This document shows positions 26,404 to 35,122 of a stretch of 64,000 nt of DNA, in pieces (position 1 is the stretch's first letter; the number at the start of each line of letters is the position of its first letter). The notes under the pieces were generated by a model. That model did no database searches and was not told where the DNA came from. It saw nothing but the letters and a program-made list of their open reading frames with translations. This DNA is from Streptomyces sp. NBC_00344. GTDB taxonomy: Bacteria; Actinomycetota; Actinomycetes; Streptomycetales; Streptomycetaceae. The stretch covers positions 868,001-932,000 of the forward strand of contig NZ_CP107996.1 in assembly GCF_036088315.1 (NCBI RefSeq). The letters run 5' to 3'. Made by a program: the position numbers and the translations under genes.

Positions 26404-26807
26404 CCGGCCTTCCCGTCATGCCGGGGCGGGCTGGCCAGATGGGCTCCGATCCGCACCACCATGTCGCGCATCTGTGCTCCCACCAGTCCCGCGTCCACCC
26501 GTTCGTCGGTGAGCACCGCGAGATACGAGCCGATGCCCGCCGCCATCAGATAGAAGAAGCCGCCGGTGATCTCGATGACCACGAGCCGCATCTTGCCGTC
26601 GCTGCCCGGGATTTCGGTGGCCACGGCCGCGGCGAGACTCTGCAGCCCGGCGCAGGCTGCGGCGAGCCGGTCGGCGCCGTCCGGATCGCCACCGTGCCGG
26701 GCAATGCGCAGGCCGTCCGCGGAGAGCACCACGATCTGCTGGATCCCGGGGACACCGTCGGCGAGCTCCTTGAGCATCCAGTCCATGCTGCCCAGCTGCT
26801 GAATCAC
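26400..26807 (-). CDS. cvnB: Conservon roadblock/LC7 protein (CvnB)
   Basis: A 135-residue roadblock/LC7-fold protein. Seen: LGSMDWMLKELADGVPGIQQIVV, the DGLRIARHGG turn, and GGFFYLMAAGIGSYLAVL, typical of MglB-like proteins that regulate small GTPases. The GTG start at 26807 overlaps the cvnA stop by GTGA and has an AGGGGG SD. Likely partner of CvnD, by analogy with MglB/MglA. Confidence 0.93.
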   Translation of the reverse strand: MIQQLGSMDWMLKELADGVPGIQQIVVLSADGLRIARHGGDPDGADRLAAACAGLQSLAAAVATEIPGSDGKMRLVVIEITGGFFYLMAAGIGSYLAVLTDERVDAGLVGAQMRDMVVRIGAHLASPPRHDGKAG

Positions 26808-28390
26808 GTCAGGTCCCCCTTGTCCCTGGAGTCGCCGGGCTCTCCGGCGGCCGAAGGCTCTTGCGGCACACCGTTGGCCGCCTTGGTGAATGCTTCGAGC
26901 CAGATCCCGGGCTGCGGCTCCTCCTTCTTCTCCGCGGGCTCCGGCGCGGGCGGCGTGTACGGATCGGACTCGGGCGCCTGTGCGGGTACCAGCGGGGGCA
27001 CATCCCCGGAACCGAAGGAGGTGCGGAGACGGCTGCGACGCTGCGGCAGTCCGTTCGGGGTCCACTCGGTCACCACCGGTACGTCGTCCTCCATCGACAG
27101 CGCAACGGGCACCGGGCTCTTCGGTTTCTGCGGTGCGGCGGCCTTGCGGGGCGCCCGCGAGGGGATGCGGTCCGCGAACGCGCCGATACCGGTGTCACCG
27201 GTGCGGGGCTGTCCGGCAGCGCCGATCCCGTGAGCGATACCGGGAGCGGGGCCCGTGGTGATCATTTCGCGGGGGACGATCAGGACCGCACGGACGCCGC
27301 CGTAAGCGGACTGCCGCAGGGCGACCTTGAGGTTGTACATCTGGCTGAGCCGGCCGACGACCGCCATGCCGAGGCGGGGCGACTCCCCCAGGTCGTTCAG
27401 GTCGACTCCGGCCTGCGCCTTGGCCAGCATGCCCTCGGCGCGCTTACGGGCCTCCTCACTGAGGCTGACGCCACCGTCCTCGATCTCGATGGCGATTCCG
27501 GTCTGCACCTCGACGGCGGTGACATGGACGCGGGTCTGCGGCGGCGAGTACCTGGTCGCGTTGTCGAGGAGTTCCGCGCAGGCGTGGATGAGCGGTTCCA
27601 CGGCCGGTCCGACGATGGCGACCTTGGCGATGGAGTGCAGATCGACCCTCGGGTACTCCAGGATCCGGGACATCGCGCCGCGCAACACGCTGAACAGCGG
27701 TACGGGCTTGGGCCACTGGCGTCCCGGGCGGGCACCTCCGAGCACCGAGATGCTGTCCGCGAGACGGCCGATCAGGGCGTTGCCGTGGTCGAGGCGGAGC
27801 AGGTCGTCGAAGACCTCGGGCTGCCGCCCGTGGTCCTCCTCCATCGCCCGCAGTTCAGCGGCCTGCTGGTGGACGATGGCCTGGACCCTGCGGGCGATGC
27901 CGACGAAGGCGAACTGCGCTCCCTCGCGCTGCGATTCCTCGTCGTCCACGATCTCCAGCAGGGAGGAGAGGATCTCGCGCTGCGCGGACGGCAGGTCGCG
28001 GTACATCTCGTTGTCGTCGACCAGGATCCGCATGACCTCCTGCGGCGACTCACCGTGCTTGAGACGGTGGATCGCCGCCGGCATGAGCTCCTTGGCGAGC
28101 CTCACGGTCTCCGCGTCGTGCGCGGCGAGCCGGCGCTCCAGGAAGGACAGTCGCTCGCCGTACACCCGGTGCAGCGTGCGGGACGCCGCCCCGCGGCGGG
28201 CCAGTTCGACGACGAGCAGGGCGACCACCAGGGTCGCCACCGCTCCGGCCCACACAAGTGGTATCCGGGCGGCTCGGTTCACCGCGATCGCACCGACGGC
28301 GGTGGCTGCCGACGTCGATACGACGGAGAGCAGCAGCGCGCGAACCAGCGGCGCTGTCCGATCGGTTGGAGGCGCCTCAACGCGAACCAT
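26804..28390 (-). CDS. cvnA: Conservon membrane sensor ATPase (CvnA)
   Basis: A 528-residue histidine-kinase-like protein with two close transmembrane helices near the N-terminus (about 15-36 and 43-63). Then a nitrate/coiled-coil-like region with RRVQAIVHQQAAELRAME and a GHKL ATPase domain (ACAELLDNATRYSPP as N box, DLGESPRLGMAVVGRLS as G box). A Pro-rich C-terminal tail of about 140 residues follows. No phosphorylatable H-box histidine is evident, as in other CvnA proteins. The ATG at 28390 follows GAGGG. First gene of the conservon. Confidence 0.92.
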   Translation of the reverse strand: MVRVEAPPTDRTAPLVRALLLSVVSTSAATAVGAIAVNRAARIPLVWAGAVATLVVALLVVELARRGAASRTLHRVYGERLSFLERRLAAHDAETVRLAKELMPAAIHRLKHGESPQEVMRILVDDNEMYRDLPSAQREILSSLLEIVDDEESQREGAQFAFVGIARRVQAIVHQQAAELRAMEEDHGRQPEVFDDLLRLDHGNALIGRLADSISVLGGARPGRQWPKPVPLFSVLRGAMSRILEYPRVDLHSIAKVAIVGPAVEPLIHACAELLDNATRYSPPQTRVHVTAVEVQTGIAIEIEDGGVSLSEEARKRAEGMLAKAQAGVDLNDLGESPRLGMAVVGRLSQMYNLKVALRQSAYGGVRAVLIVPREMITTGPAPGIAHGIGAAGQPRTGDTGIGAFADRIPSRAPRKAAAPQKPKSPVPVALSMEDDVPVVTEWTPNGLPQRRSRLRTSFGSGDVPPLVPAQAPESDPYTPPAPEPAEKKEEPQPGIWLEAFTKAANGVPQEPSAAGEPGDSRDKGDLT

Positions 28391-28649
28391 GTGATCCCTC
28401 TGGCAGTTGACGGTGGGGAGAATCGAACTATCAAGACATGTGGGAACAAGTGCATGAATACATGTCATCTCAACTCACAATGAGCGAGCGTAGCCCGATC
28501 AGATCACCGCGACGGCATATTCTCCCAACCCTGTGCGGCAGGCGTCCGGGAGGAATAGACTCGCCGGTTTTACACAGTCAGCCGCCGTTCAAACACACGG
28601 AGTGACCGAACATACGTGTCAACTGGCCCCGGATGAGGGCAGATCGGCG

Positions 28650-31292
28650 TCAGCCCAGCGGTCCGGCCGACTCGGCCGCCCACCTGGCCCGGGCCACGAG
28701 GCCGTCGGCGCCGCAGGCATCGGCGAGTGCCAGCCCGCGCTGCAGATCGGGCCCTGAGCGCGCCGCGATCGCGAACTCCACCCGGGCGAGAGCGTGTTCA
28801 TAGGCACACGGCGACGCTTCGAGATAAGCCACCGCCCCGCCGAGCAGTTCCACCGCCCGCTGCCCGGTCTCCAGCACAGCGGCGATCCGCAGCGCTTCAC
28901 CGATGGCGGTGTCCGTGCCGAACCGCTCCGCGCGATCGCGCACGTACGCCACCAGCTCGACGGCACGGGGACGGTCCTCAACAGCCAGAGCCCGCACCAG
29001 ATCTCCGGCCCACGGAGCCATGATCCCGTTGTGACGGCCGCGCACCTTCAGTATCTCGCCCGCGGACTCGAGTTCGGCCACGGCTTCTTTGGTACGTCCC
29101 TGCGCCAGCAGCAGCCGCCCCCGGACGGACGGCGCGTCGGGAATCACGATCGGAGCCGGATAGGGAGGGGCGAATCCGTAACGGTCGGCGACTTCGACCG
29201 CCGCGTCCACCCGCCCCCTGGCGAGCAGGGTGTCGATGAGCATGCAGGCTGCGTCCCAGTTCAGCGGCATGCCGTTGCCCACCCGCTCGGCGAGACGCAG
29301 GCTCTCCCGGAGGTAGTTCTCGGCCTCCACGAGCCGGCCGCGCCGGCGCTGGACATAGCCGATGAGGGCGTTGGCGAAGGACAGATGACCACCGCTCCAG
29401 CCGGCCGTGCGGAACGAGCGCAGTGCTCCCGCGAAAAGGCTCTCGGCCCGGTCGAGCCGGTCGGCGAAGGCGTACGAGAGGCCGAGCAGCGCCGCGGGCT
29501 CGAACCCCCACTCGGCACTGGTCCAGCCGGTGCCGGGCGCCAGCCCGCCGTTGACCAGGGCACGGTCGCATATTTCGACGATCTCCTCGGCGCTCTCGCC
29601 CCGGGCGGTGGCGTCGAAGGCCCGCAGGATGAGCAGGATCCGCTCGGAATCGTCCGCGCCGCTGAGCCCGTCGGCCATGGCGGCGAGACGGCGGGAGCGC
29701 CCCGGACCGTCCTCCTCGACGGCCTGCACACCTTCCCAGAGGAAATGCGCGCTCTGCAGCCGGCGGCGGGCGGGCCCGGGTTCGGTCCGCTCGGCCTCGG
29801 CGGCAGCCACCTGGGACGCCTCCCTGGGCTGATTGTTGTGGGTCAGCGCCTGGGAGAGCCGGAAGACCGCGTCCACCCGTACGTCCCCGTCCAGACCCGG
29901 CTGCGCGAGCGCCGCCCTGAGATGACCGACCGTGGTGGCCGGTGAGGTCAGCAGGGTGGCGCAGCCGAGTTCGTACAGCACGTGGGCGCGCACCGTCGGC
30001 AGCGGCGGCTCGGTGAGGGCTCGTTCAAGACAGCGCCTGGCCGCGTCCGGTGCACCGACCGCGAGATGCTCCGCCGCCGCCTCCCTCAGCTGCTGCACGA
30101 GTTCGGGGTCGTCATCGGGATGGACCTGCAGCAGGTGGCGGGCGGCCGCCGCGGCGCCCCTGCCCGCCATGGTGACCGCCCAGGCCGCCCTGCCGTGCAT
30201 CGCCGTCCGGGTGGCCGCGGGCACGGCGCGGTAGACCGCGCCGGCGATCAGCGGATGGACGAACTCCATCGGGTCGGTGCCGGTGAGAATGCGGGCGGCG
30301 CGGAGCCGCTCCGCACACTCGGCGGCCTCGGCGGGCGGCATCCCCGCCAGGGAGGCAGCAAGCCGCAACGAGATGTCGGTGCCGAGGATCCCCGCAGCCC
30401 AGGCGAACCGGGTGGCTGCCGTGCCGAGATCCTCCAGCCGCGCGATCAGGCCCGAGCCGCGTGCGGACGCACCGAGGGCCCGCAGCGCACCCGCGGAGTC
30501 CTCCACCGGATCGAGCGCGTCATCGCGCACCCTGGCGAGCAGTTCCACGGTTTCGTAGGCATTGCCCCCGGTGACGGCCCAGACCTCACGGCAGAAGGGA
30601 TCGTCCGCGTGCTCACCGAGGGCCGTCCTCGAGAGCCGGGCGATCGCGTCAGGGGTGAGCGCCCGCAGCGAAACGCACTGGGCCGCGGCGGATTCGAGCC
30701 TGCGGAGGTATTCCACGGTGTCGCCGACGGCTTCCCCGGTGCGGTAGGCGAGGACGATGAGCACCGGAAAACCCGGGCGCTGGGCGAAGGCGGCCAGCCA
30801 GGCAAGTGTCTCCAGATCGCACCAGTGTGCGTCGTCCACCACCAGGACCAGCGGGTGGTACACGGCGGCGAGCCGTGCGACCACCGCGTCAAGACTGTCC
30901 CGGACACCCTGCGGGTCGGTGTGCTGCGCACTGGGCGGGGCGATGCCCAGGGCCGGTCCCACGATGTCGTACCGGTCGCCGAGCAGATCCCCGCACTGCT
31001 CGGGGGTGCGCACCGTCAGGGCGGGCTGCAGGAGTTGACGAACCGAATGGAAGGGGACGGAGGTGAGCGCCTCACCACCGCGGGTCGACCACACCGTGCA
31101 CCGGCCCGCCGCGAGTTCGCGCACCGCGTCGAGCATCGCGGTCTTGCCCAGGCCCGCCTCGCCGCTGTAGATGAGCAGACCTCCCGCGGCCTCCTCCCCG
31201 CACAGCGCTTCGACCGCTTCCGCGGCCGGCGCGATTGCGCTCTCCCGCTCCAGCAGGGGCACAGTATCCGGGCGTGCCATCCGGGACCCCAT
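28650..31292 (-). CDS. LAL-like STAND ATPase without LuxR DNA-binding domain
   Basis: An 880-residue protein with an N-terminal AAA/STAND ATPase (Walker A YSGEAGLGKTAML at about 42-54; Walker B LVLVVDDAHWCDLE) and a long TPR-like helical array (about 350-880). The C-terminus PLG stops exactly where large LuxR-type (LAL) regulators continue into a helix-turn-helix. Reading on past the stop in all three frames shows no DNA-binding domain. It may act as a signal-transducing ATPase without DNA binding, or be a truncated regulator. It is divergent from the DUF2127 gene and downstream (260 bp) of the conservon on the same strand. Confidence 0.82.
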   Translation of the reverse strand: MGSRMARPDTVPLLERESAIAPAAEAVEALCGEEAAGGLLIYSGEAGLGKTAMLDAVRELAAGRCTVWSTRGGEALTSVPFHSVRQLLQPALTVRTPEQCGDLLGDRYDIVGPALGIAPPSAQHTDPQGVRDSLDAVVARLAAVYHPLVLVVDDAHWCDLETLAWLAAFAQRPGFPVLIVLAYRTGEAVGDTVEYLRRLESAAAQCVSLRALTPDAIARLSRTALGEHADDPFCREVWAVTGGNAYETVELLARVRDDALDPVEDSAGALRALGASARGSGLIARLEDLGTAATRFAWAAGILGTDISLRLAASLAGMPPAEAAECAERLRAARILTGTDPMEFVHPLIAGAVYRAVPAATRTAMHGRAAWAVTMAGRGAAAAARHLLQVHPDDDPELVQQLREAAAEHLAVGAPDAARRCLERALTEPPLPTVRAHVLYELGCATLLTSPATTVGHLRAALAQPGLDGDVRVDAVFRLSQALTHNNQPREASQVAAAEAERTEPGPARRRLQSAHFLWEGVQAVEEDGPGRSRRLAAMADGLSGADDSERILLILRAFDATARGESAEEIVEICDRALVNGGLAPGTGWTSAEWGFEPAALLGLSYAFADRLDRAESLFAGALRSFRTAGWSGGHLSFANALIGYVQRRRGRLVEAENYLRESLRLAERVGNGMPLNWDAACMLIDTLLARGRVDAAVEVADRYGFAPPYPAPIVIPDAPSVRGRLLLAQGRTKEAVAELESAGEILKVRGRHNGIMAPWAGDLVRALAVEDRPRAVELVAYVRDRAERFGTDTAIGEALRIAAVLETGQRAVELLGGAVAYLEASPCAYEHALARVEFAIAARSGPDLQRGLALADACGADGLVARARWAAESAGPLG

Positions 31293-31612
31293 CGTTCCTC
31301 CCCTGCTGCCTAAACGGATTTCGAGAGTATCCCGGCAGGTCCACGCTGCGGGGCGGTCCGGAGGGACCGGTTCACCGTTGAGCAGAAGTTCCCATGCCCA
31401 GGTGGAGTTGGCGGTAATCTTCCTCTCCTGTCCTGCGTGACATGAGGACGACGCTGCCCGCGTGACGGATGTGCCCCTCGCCTTCCACGGACTTCAGGCG
31501 TCACCCCCCGGGACGTCACGGACTCGCCGTTCGCGGCCCGCTGCCCGGCGCCTACCATGCTGTGCGGCCATCCGCGCGAGGCGGTGTCCGGGTAATCACA
31601 GGGGAACCAAGA
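31293..31612. other. Divergent intergenic region, LAL-like / DUF2127
   Basis: A 320-bp gap between divergent genes. It has no convincing coding frame. The segment 31360-31440 is somewhat less GC-rich and is the likely promoter zone. A single GTTCACC near 31370 recalls half of a PhoP box, but no second unit is in register. Confidence 0.3.
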
Positions 31613-32386
31613 ATGAAGATCGACTGGGACCGGCGGACGTGCGCACGGCGGGGGCACGTCACGTATGCCCCGCAGGAACCGGAGTTGCGGGAGAGACTGC
31701 GCGCCGCGACGGGTCTCGGCGAGGCCTGGCGCTGTCTGCGGTGCGGAGATTTCGCGCTCGGTGACCCGCATGGTTCCGGGCCGGCGGACCAGGCCCCGCT
31801 GGTGCCGCGGGGCAAGGTGCTGCGCGACATATTCATTCTGCGCTTCCTCGCCGTGGAGCGGGCGCTGCGCGGGGTGTTCATCGTGCTGGTCGCGGTCGCC
31901 GTGTGGAAGTTCAGCAACAGCCAGGACTCGGTGCGCAGGCTGTTCGACGAAAACCTCGACGTCTTGCGCCCGGTGTTCCGCCACTTCCACTACGACCTGG
32001 ACCACTCCCCCGTCGTCGGGACGATCCAGAAGACCTTCGGGTACAAGCACTCCACGCTGGTGCTGGTGGCGGTGCTGCTGGTGGTCTACGCGCTCATCGA
32101 GATCGTCGAGGGTGTGGGGCTGTGGCGCGCGAAGCGCTGGGCCGAGTACCTGACCGTGGTGGCGACCGCCGTCTTCCTGCCGCTCGAGGTCTATGAGCTG
32201 ACCGAGAAGGTCAGCTGGCTGAAGATCGCCACCCTCACGATCAACATTCTCGCGGTGCTGTACATCTTGCTCGGCAAGCGGCTCTTCGGACTGCGCGGCG
32301 GCCATGCGGCCTTCGAGGCCGAACGGCAGAGCGCTTCGCTGCTCGAGGTGGAGACCACGGCGGGGGTGAACGCCGTCACGCCGTGA
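31613..32386 (+). CDS. DUF2127 membrane protein
   Basis: A 257-residue protein. The N-terminus carries a possible zinc ribbon (CARRGHVTY ... WRCLRCGDF). Four predicted transmembrane helices follow (about 90-108, 142-160, 178-196, 203-222) with GLWRAKRWAEYLTVVATAVF, the signature of DUF2127. The function of this family is unknown. The ATG at 31613 has AGGGGAA 8 nt upstream. Its end overlaps the convergent phosphatase gene by 11 bp. Confidence 0.8.
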   Translation: MKIDWDRRTCARRGHVTYAPQEPELRERLRAATGLGEAWRCLRCGDFALGDPHGSGPADQAPLVPRGKVLRDIFILRFLAVERALRGVFIVLVAVAVWKFSNSQDSVRRLFDENLDVLRPVFRHFHYDLDHSPVVGTIQKTFGYKHSTLVLVAVLLVVYALIEIVEGVGLWRAKRWAEYLTVVATAVFLPLEVYELTEKVSWLKIATLTINILAVLYILLGKRLFGLRGGHAAFEAERQSASLLEVETTAGVNAVTP

Positions 32387-32996
32387 CAGCGGGGGTCTCG
32401 TTCCACGCGGCGATGACCGGGCGGTCGTGCTCGGTTCCGATCCGGCTCACCGATGCGGTGTCCAGGCGGAAGAGCGCTCCGGCGGAGGCCGGCAGACCGA
32501 GCCGCCGCGCGGTCAGGACCCGCAGGAAGTGTGCGTGACCGACCACGACGACATCGCCGCCCCGGCCGTCGAGGTCGGCGTCGCGCAGGGCCGTGTCGAT
32601 GGTCTTCAGCGCCCGGTCGGCACGTTCACCGACCTGCTGGGGGCTCTCACCGGGGTGCTCCGCCGGACCGGGGGCGACACCGTCGGTCCACAGGTCCCAG
32701 TCCGGACGGTCCCGGTGGATCTCCGCAGTGGTGATGCCCTCGTACGCGCCGTAGTCCCACTCGTGCAGGTCCGGGTCGAGGAACGCCGGGCTGAGCCCGG
32801 CCAGCTCGGCGGTACGCAGGGCTCGGGAGAGGCCGCTGGTGAGAGTGAGCGCGATACGCCGCCGGGCAAGCAGAGGAGCGACCGCGCGGGCCTGGTCCTC
32901 ACCGAACCCGGTCAGCGGGAGATCCGTCCAGCTGGTGTGTTTCATCGTGCGGCTCCAGCTGGTCTCTCCGTGGCGTACGAGAATCAGCTCACCCAT
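32376..32996 (-). CDS. Histidine phosphatase family protein (acid phosphatase/PGM-like)
   Basis: A 206-residue branch-2-sized histidine phosphatase with all expected residues. The phospho-acceptor His is in LVRHGETSW, a second arginine in SGLSRALRTAEL, the proton-donor Glu in HEWDYGAYEG, and the second catalytic His in VVVGHAHFLRVL. It is a cytoplasmic phosphomonoesterase of unknown substrate. It is followed 100 bp upstream by a related protein that has lost these residues (33100-33669), which makes a comparison useful. Confidence 0.9.
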   Translation of the reverse strand: MGELILVRHGETSWSRTMKHTSWTDLPLTGFGEDQARAVAPLLARRRIALTLTSGLSRALRTAELAGLSPAFLDPDLHEWDYGAYEGITTAEIHRDRPDWDLWTDGVAPGPAEHPGESPQQVGERADRALKTIDTALRDADLDGRGGDVVVVGHAHFLRVLTARRLGLPASAGALFRLDTASVSRIGTEHDRPVIAAWNETPAVTA

Positions 32997-33099
32997 GACG
33001 TCCTGCCCCTGCCCGTGTTGATGTGGTACGAGGTGTTCAGCGTGTCATGAACGGCGATGATTCCCGCAGAGGCGGCGCACGGTGCGCATCCGGAGTGAT

Positions 33100-33669
33100 T
33101 CAGGTCTCCAGCGGGCGTCCGCATCGCAGGTTCCACCGCCCGGCCCGGCCGCTGAGCTCGGTCAGGGTGAGCGGGGCGACATCCAGCCGCCAGAACGCCT
33201 CGGTGCCGAGTGCGAGGGCATGCACCACGGCGATCCGCACCACCGCGGGGTCGGCGACGACGAGCAAGCGCCCGCCTGCCGCCTCCAGACCTTCCAGCCA
33301 GCCGCCGATCCGCTCCCGCAGCCCGTCCAGCGACTCACCGCCGTGCGGCGCCGCCAACGGGTCCGACAGCCACGCGGCCACCGCTTCCGGCTCCTCCTCG
33401 CTCAGCTCCTGCAGGGTCCTGCCCCGCCAGTGGCCCAAGTCCCAGCCGCTCAGCGCGGGTTCCGGCGCCGCCGGCAGTCCCAGCGCAGTGGCGGTCTGCC
33501 GACAGCGCACGGCCGGGGCACTGAGATACCGGTCGGCCCCCGGGAGCGCACCGGCAGCCTCCCCGGCCCTGCGGGCACCCGCCTCGTCCAGCGGTCCCTC
33601 GTCATCGAATCTGACCTCACGCAGTGCGGCGTTCCGGGCCGGTGAGACCAACATCACTCGTACTGTCAT
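33100..33669 (-). CDS. Histidine-phosphatase-fold protein lacking catalytic histidines
   Basis: A 189-residue protein with the phosphatase fold: SAPAVRCRQTATALGLP, GWDLGHWRGRTLQEL and GGESLDGLRERIGGWLEGLE all align with CobC/PGM-type enzymes. But the RHG motif reads VSPARNAAL and the second histidine position reads VVADPAVVRI, so both catalytic histidines are replaced. It lies just upstream of, and divergent from, the B12-riboswitch/cbtBA unit, and related proteins occur in Streptomyces cobalt loci. The start at 33669 is the best of several weak ones; 33681 is an alternative. Confidence 0.7.
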   Translation of the reverse strand: MTVRVMLVSPARNAALREVRFDDEGPLDEAGARRAGEAAGALPGADRYLSAPAVRCRQTATALGLPAAPEPALSGWDLGHWRGRTLQELSEEEPEAVAAWLSDPLAAPHGGESLDGLRERIGGWLEGLEAAGGRLLVVADPAVVRIAVVHALALGTEAFWRLDVAPLTLTELSGRAGRWNLRCGRPLET

Positions 33670-33779
33670 GCCTGCGCCCATCGCGTCGTAGGGCCCCGAT
33701 AAACCCAGCAGATCATGGAAGTTGAGGCCTCGTGCCGCGGGGTCCCGGCGGCCGGGCACCGTAGCGGAGCGGACCGTCA

Positions 33780-33905
33780 AGCGGTACGGTCACGTGGACA
33801 TGACGACGGTGTGACGGAAGTCCGGTGCAAATCCGGCACGGTCGCGCCACTGTGAACCCGTACCTCTCGGGAAGTCAGACCCAGCACCTTCGTCTCAGGC
33901 ACCAC
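33780..33905 (+). ncRNA. Cobalamin riboswitch
   Basis: The leader of cbtB shows the conserved B12-box core, GCGCCACTGTGA (33844-33855), preceded by GTGCAAATCCGGCACGG and followed by GGGAAGTCAGACCC (33869-33882), in the order typical of cobalamin riboswitches. It should lower expression of the cobalt transporter when adenosylcobalamin is plentiful. Confidence 0.88.
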
Positions 33906-33938
33906 GATCGGGACGCGTGTTCCCCAGGAGGTTCTGCC

Positions 33939-34163
33939 ATGGCAAACTCCGTTGCTCCTAGCGCGAGCACCTCTGCCACTCCGGCCATCACCCCCATCTC
34001 CCTCAAGGCCATTGCCCCCTGGGCGGCCTTCTTCGGGATCCTCATGCTCGTTCTGCTGTACTTCGTCGGGGCCGAGCAGGGTGCCACCTCGCTCATCTCC
34101 GGTACGGATGTACACGAATGGGTGCACGACGGCCGCCATCTGCTCGGTTTCCCCTGCCACTGA
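33939..34163 (+). CDS. cbtB: Cobalt transporter subunit CbtB
   Basis: A 74-residue membrane protein with one helix (WAAFFGILMLVLLYFVGAEQG) and a C-terminal metal-binding-type end with histidines (DVHEWVHDGRHLLGFPCH), as in CbtB. It starts with AGGAGG 7 nt before the ATG and lies directly behind the cobalamin riboswitch. It pairs with CbtA, 19 bp further on, for cobalt uptake that feeds B12 synthesis. Confidence 0.92.
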   Translation: MANSVAPSASTSATPAITPISLKAIAPWAAFFGILMLVLLYFVGAEQGATSLISGTDVHEWVHDGRHLLGFPCH

Positions 34164-34182
34164 CGTCCGGGGGACCAGCCTC

Positions 34183-34950
34183 ATGAACTCCATCTCTGTA
34201 CGGGCGCTGCTCGTACGCGGCATGCTGGCCGGCCTCGTGGCCGGTCTGCTGGCCCTGGTGACCGCCTATCTGCTCGGTGAGCCACGGGTGGACTCCGCCA
34301 TCGCCTTCGAGGACGCCCACAGCCATGAGCACGAAATGGAAGTGGTGAGCCGCTCGCTGCAGTCCACAGCCGGGCTGGCGACCGGCGTCCTGATCTTCGG
34401 TGTGGCGGTGGGCGGTATCGCCGCTCTGGCGTTCTGTTTCGCACTCGGCCGGATCGGTGGATTCGGTCCGAGGGCGACAGCCGCGCTCATCTCGGCGGGC
34501 GCACTGGTGGCCGTCTATGCCGTGCCCTTCCTGAAGTACCCGGCCAATCCGCCGTCCGTCGGCGACCCCGGCACCATCGGCAAGCGCACCACTCTGTACT
34601 TCCTGATGATCGTGCTCAGCGTGCTGCTGTCCGTCGCCGCGGTGATCCTCGGCAGACGGCTCGCACCGCGTCTGGGCAACTGGAACGCAACGGTCGTCGC
34701 CTCAGCCGCCTTCCTGGTGGCCGTCGGTCTCGCGTACGCGTTCCTGCCCGCGATCAACGAGGTGCCGAAGAACTTCCCCGCCACGCTGCTCTGGCAGTTC
34801 CGCCTGTCGGCACTCGCCATTCAGCTGGTCCTGTGGATGTCCTTCGGGCTGGTCTTCGGGCATCTCGCGGAGCGGCTGCTCGTACCGGACGCCGCAGCGG
34901 AGCGCGGCCGGGACGGCACGGCCGCGCGGTCCACCGCCCCGGTGAACTGA
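34183..34950 (+). CDS. cbtA: Cobalt transporter subunit CbtA
   Basis: A 255-residue membrane protein with five predicted helices. The family histidine cluster after helix 1, FEDAHSHEHEMEV, is visible, and the conserved KYPANPPSVGDPGTI loop follows helix 3. It is co-transcribed with cbtB from the riboswitch leader and ends before a strong hairpin. CbtAB is a predicted B12-regulated cobalt importer. Confidence 0.93.
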   Translation: MNSISVRALLVRGMLAGLVAGLLALVTAYLLGEPRVDSAIAFEDAHSHEHEMEVVSRSLQSTAGLATGVLIFGVAVGGIAALAFCFALGRIGGFGPRATAALISAGALVAVYAVPFLKYPANPPSVGDPGTIGKRTTLYFLMIVLSVLLSVAAVILGRRLAPRLGNWNATVVASAAFLVAVGLAYAFLPAINEVPKNFPATLLWQFRLSALAIQLVLWMSFGLVFGHLAERLLVPDAAAERGRDGTAARSTAPVN

Positions 34951-34998
34951 CGGCCCGTCCGGGACTCCCGGGCCGGTGATCGGCCCGCGCCCCACGCA

Positions 34999-35043
34999 AC
35001 GCACAGAGCCCGCCGGACCCCCGTCCTGGCGGGTTCTGTGCGT
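34999..35043 (+). terminator. Hairpin after cbtA
   Basis: A 16-bp stem (34999-35014 with 35028-35043, one G-T position) and a 13-nt loop, 49 bp after the cbtA stop. It is nearly symmetrical and can also serve the convergent gene at 35123. Confidence 0.75.
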
Positions 35044-35073
35044 GCGCGGCCCGAGTTGCGCGCCCAGTGCCTC

Positions 35074-35115
35074 TCGTCTGGATCCTGCCGGGCCTGCGTA
35101 CCCTGATCCAGACGA
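35074..35115 (-). terminator. Inverted repeat after the 35123-35521 gene
   Basis: TCGTCTGGATC and GATCCAGACGA form a perfect 11-bp inverted repeat separated by 20 nt, immediately after the minus-strand gene's stop (35123). A terminator is likely; a protein-binding site cannot be excluded. Confidence 0.5.
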
Positions 35116-35122
35116 AAGGACC

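Noticed and set aside
28619..28981. A LuxR helix-turn-helix after the LAL-like ATPase by frameshift
   Set aside because: All three minus-strand frames after 28650 were read and none shows a DNA-binding domain.
35074..35115. The 11-bp inverted repeat as an attachment or transposon end
   Set aside because: No integrase, transposase or matching copy elsewhere in the window; position after a stop codon suits a terminator better.
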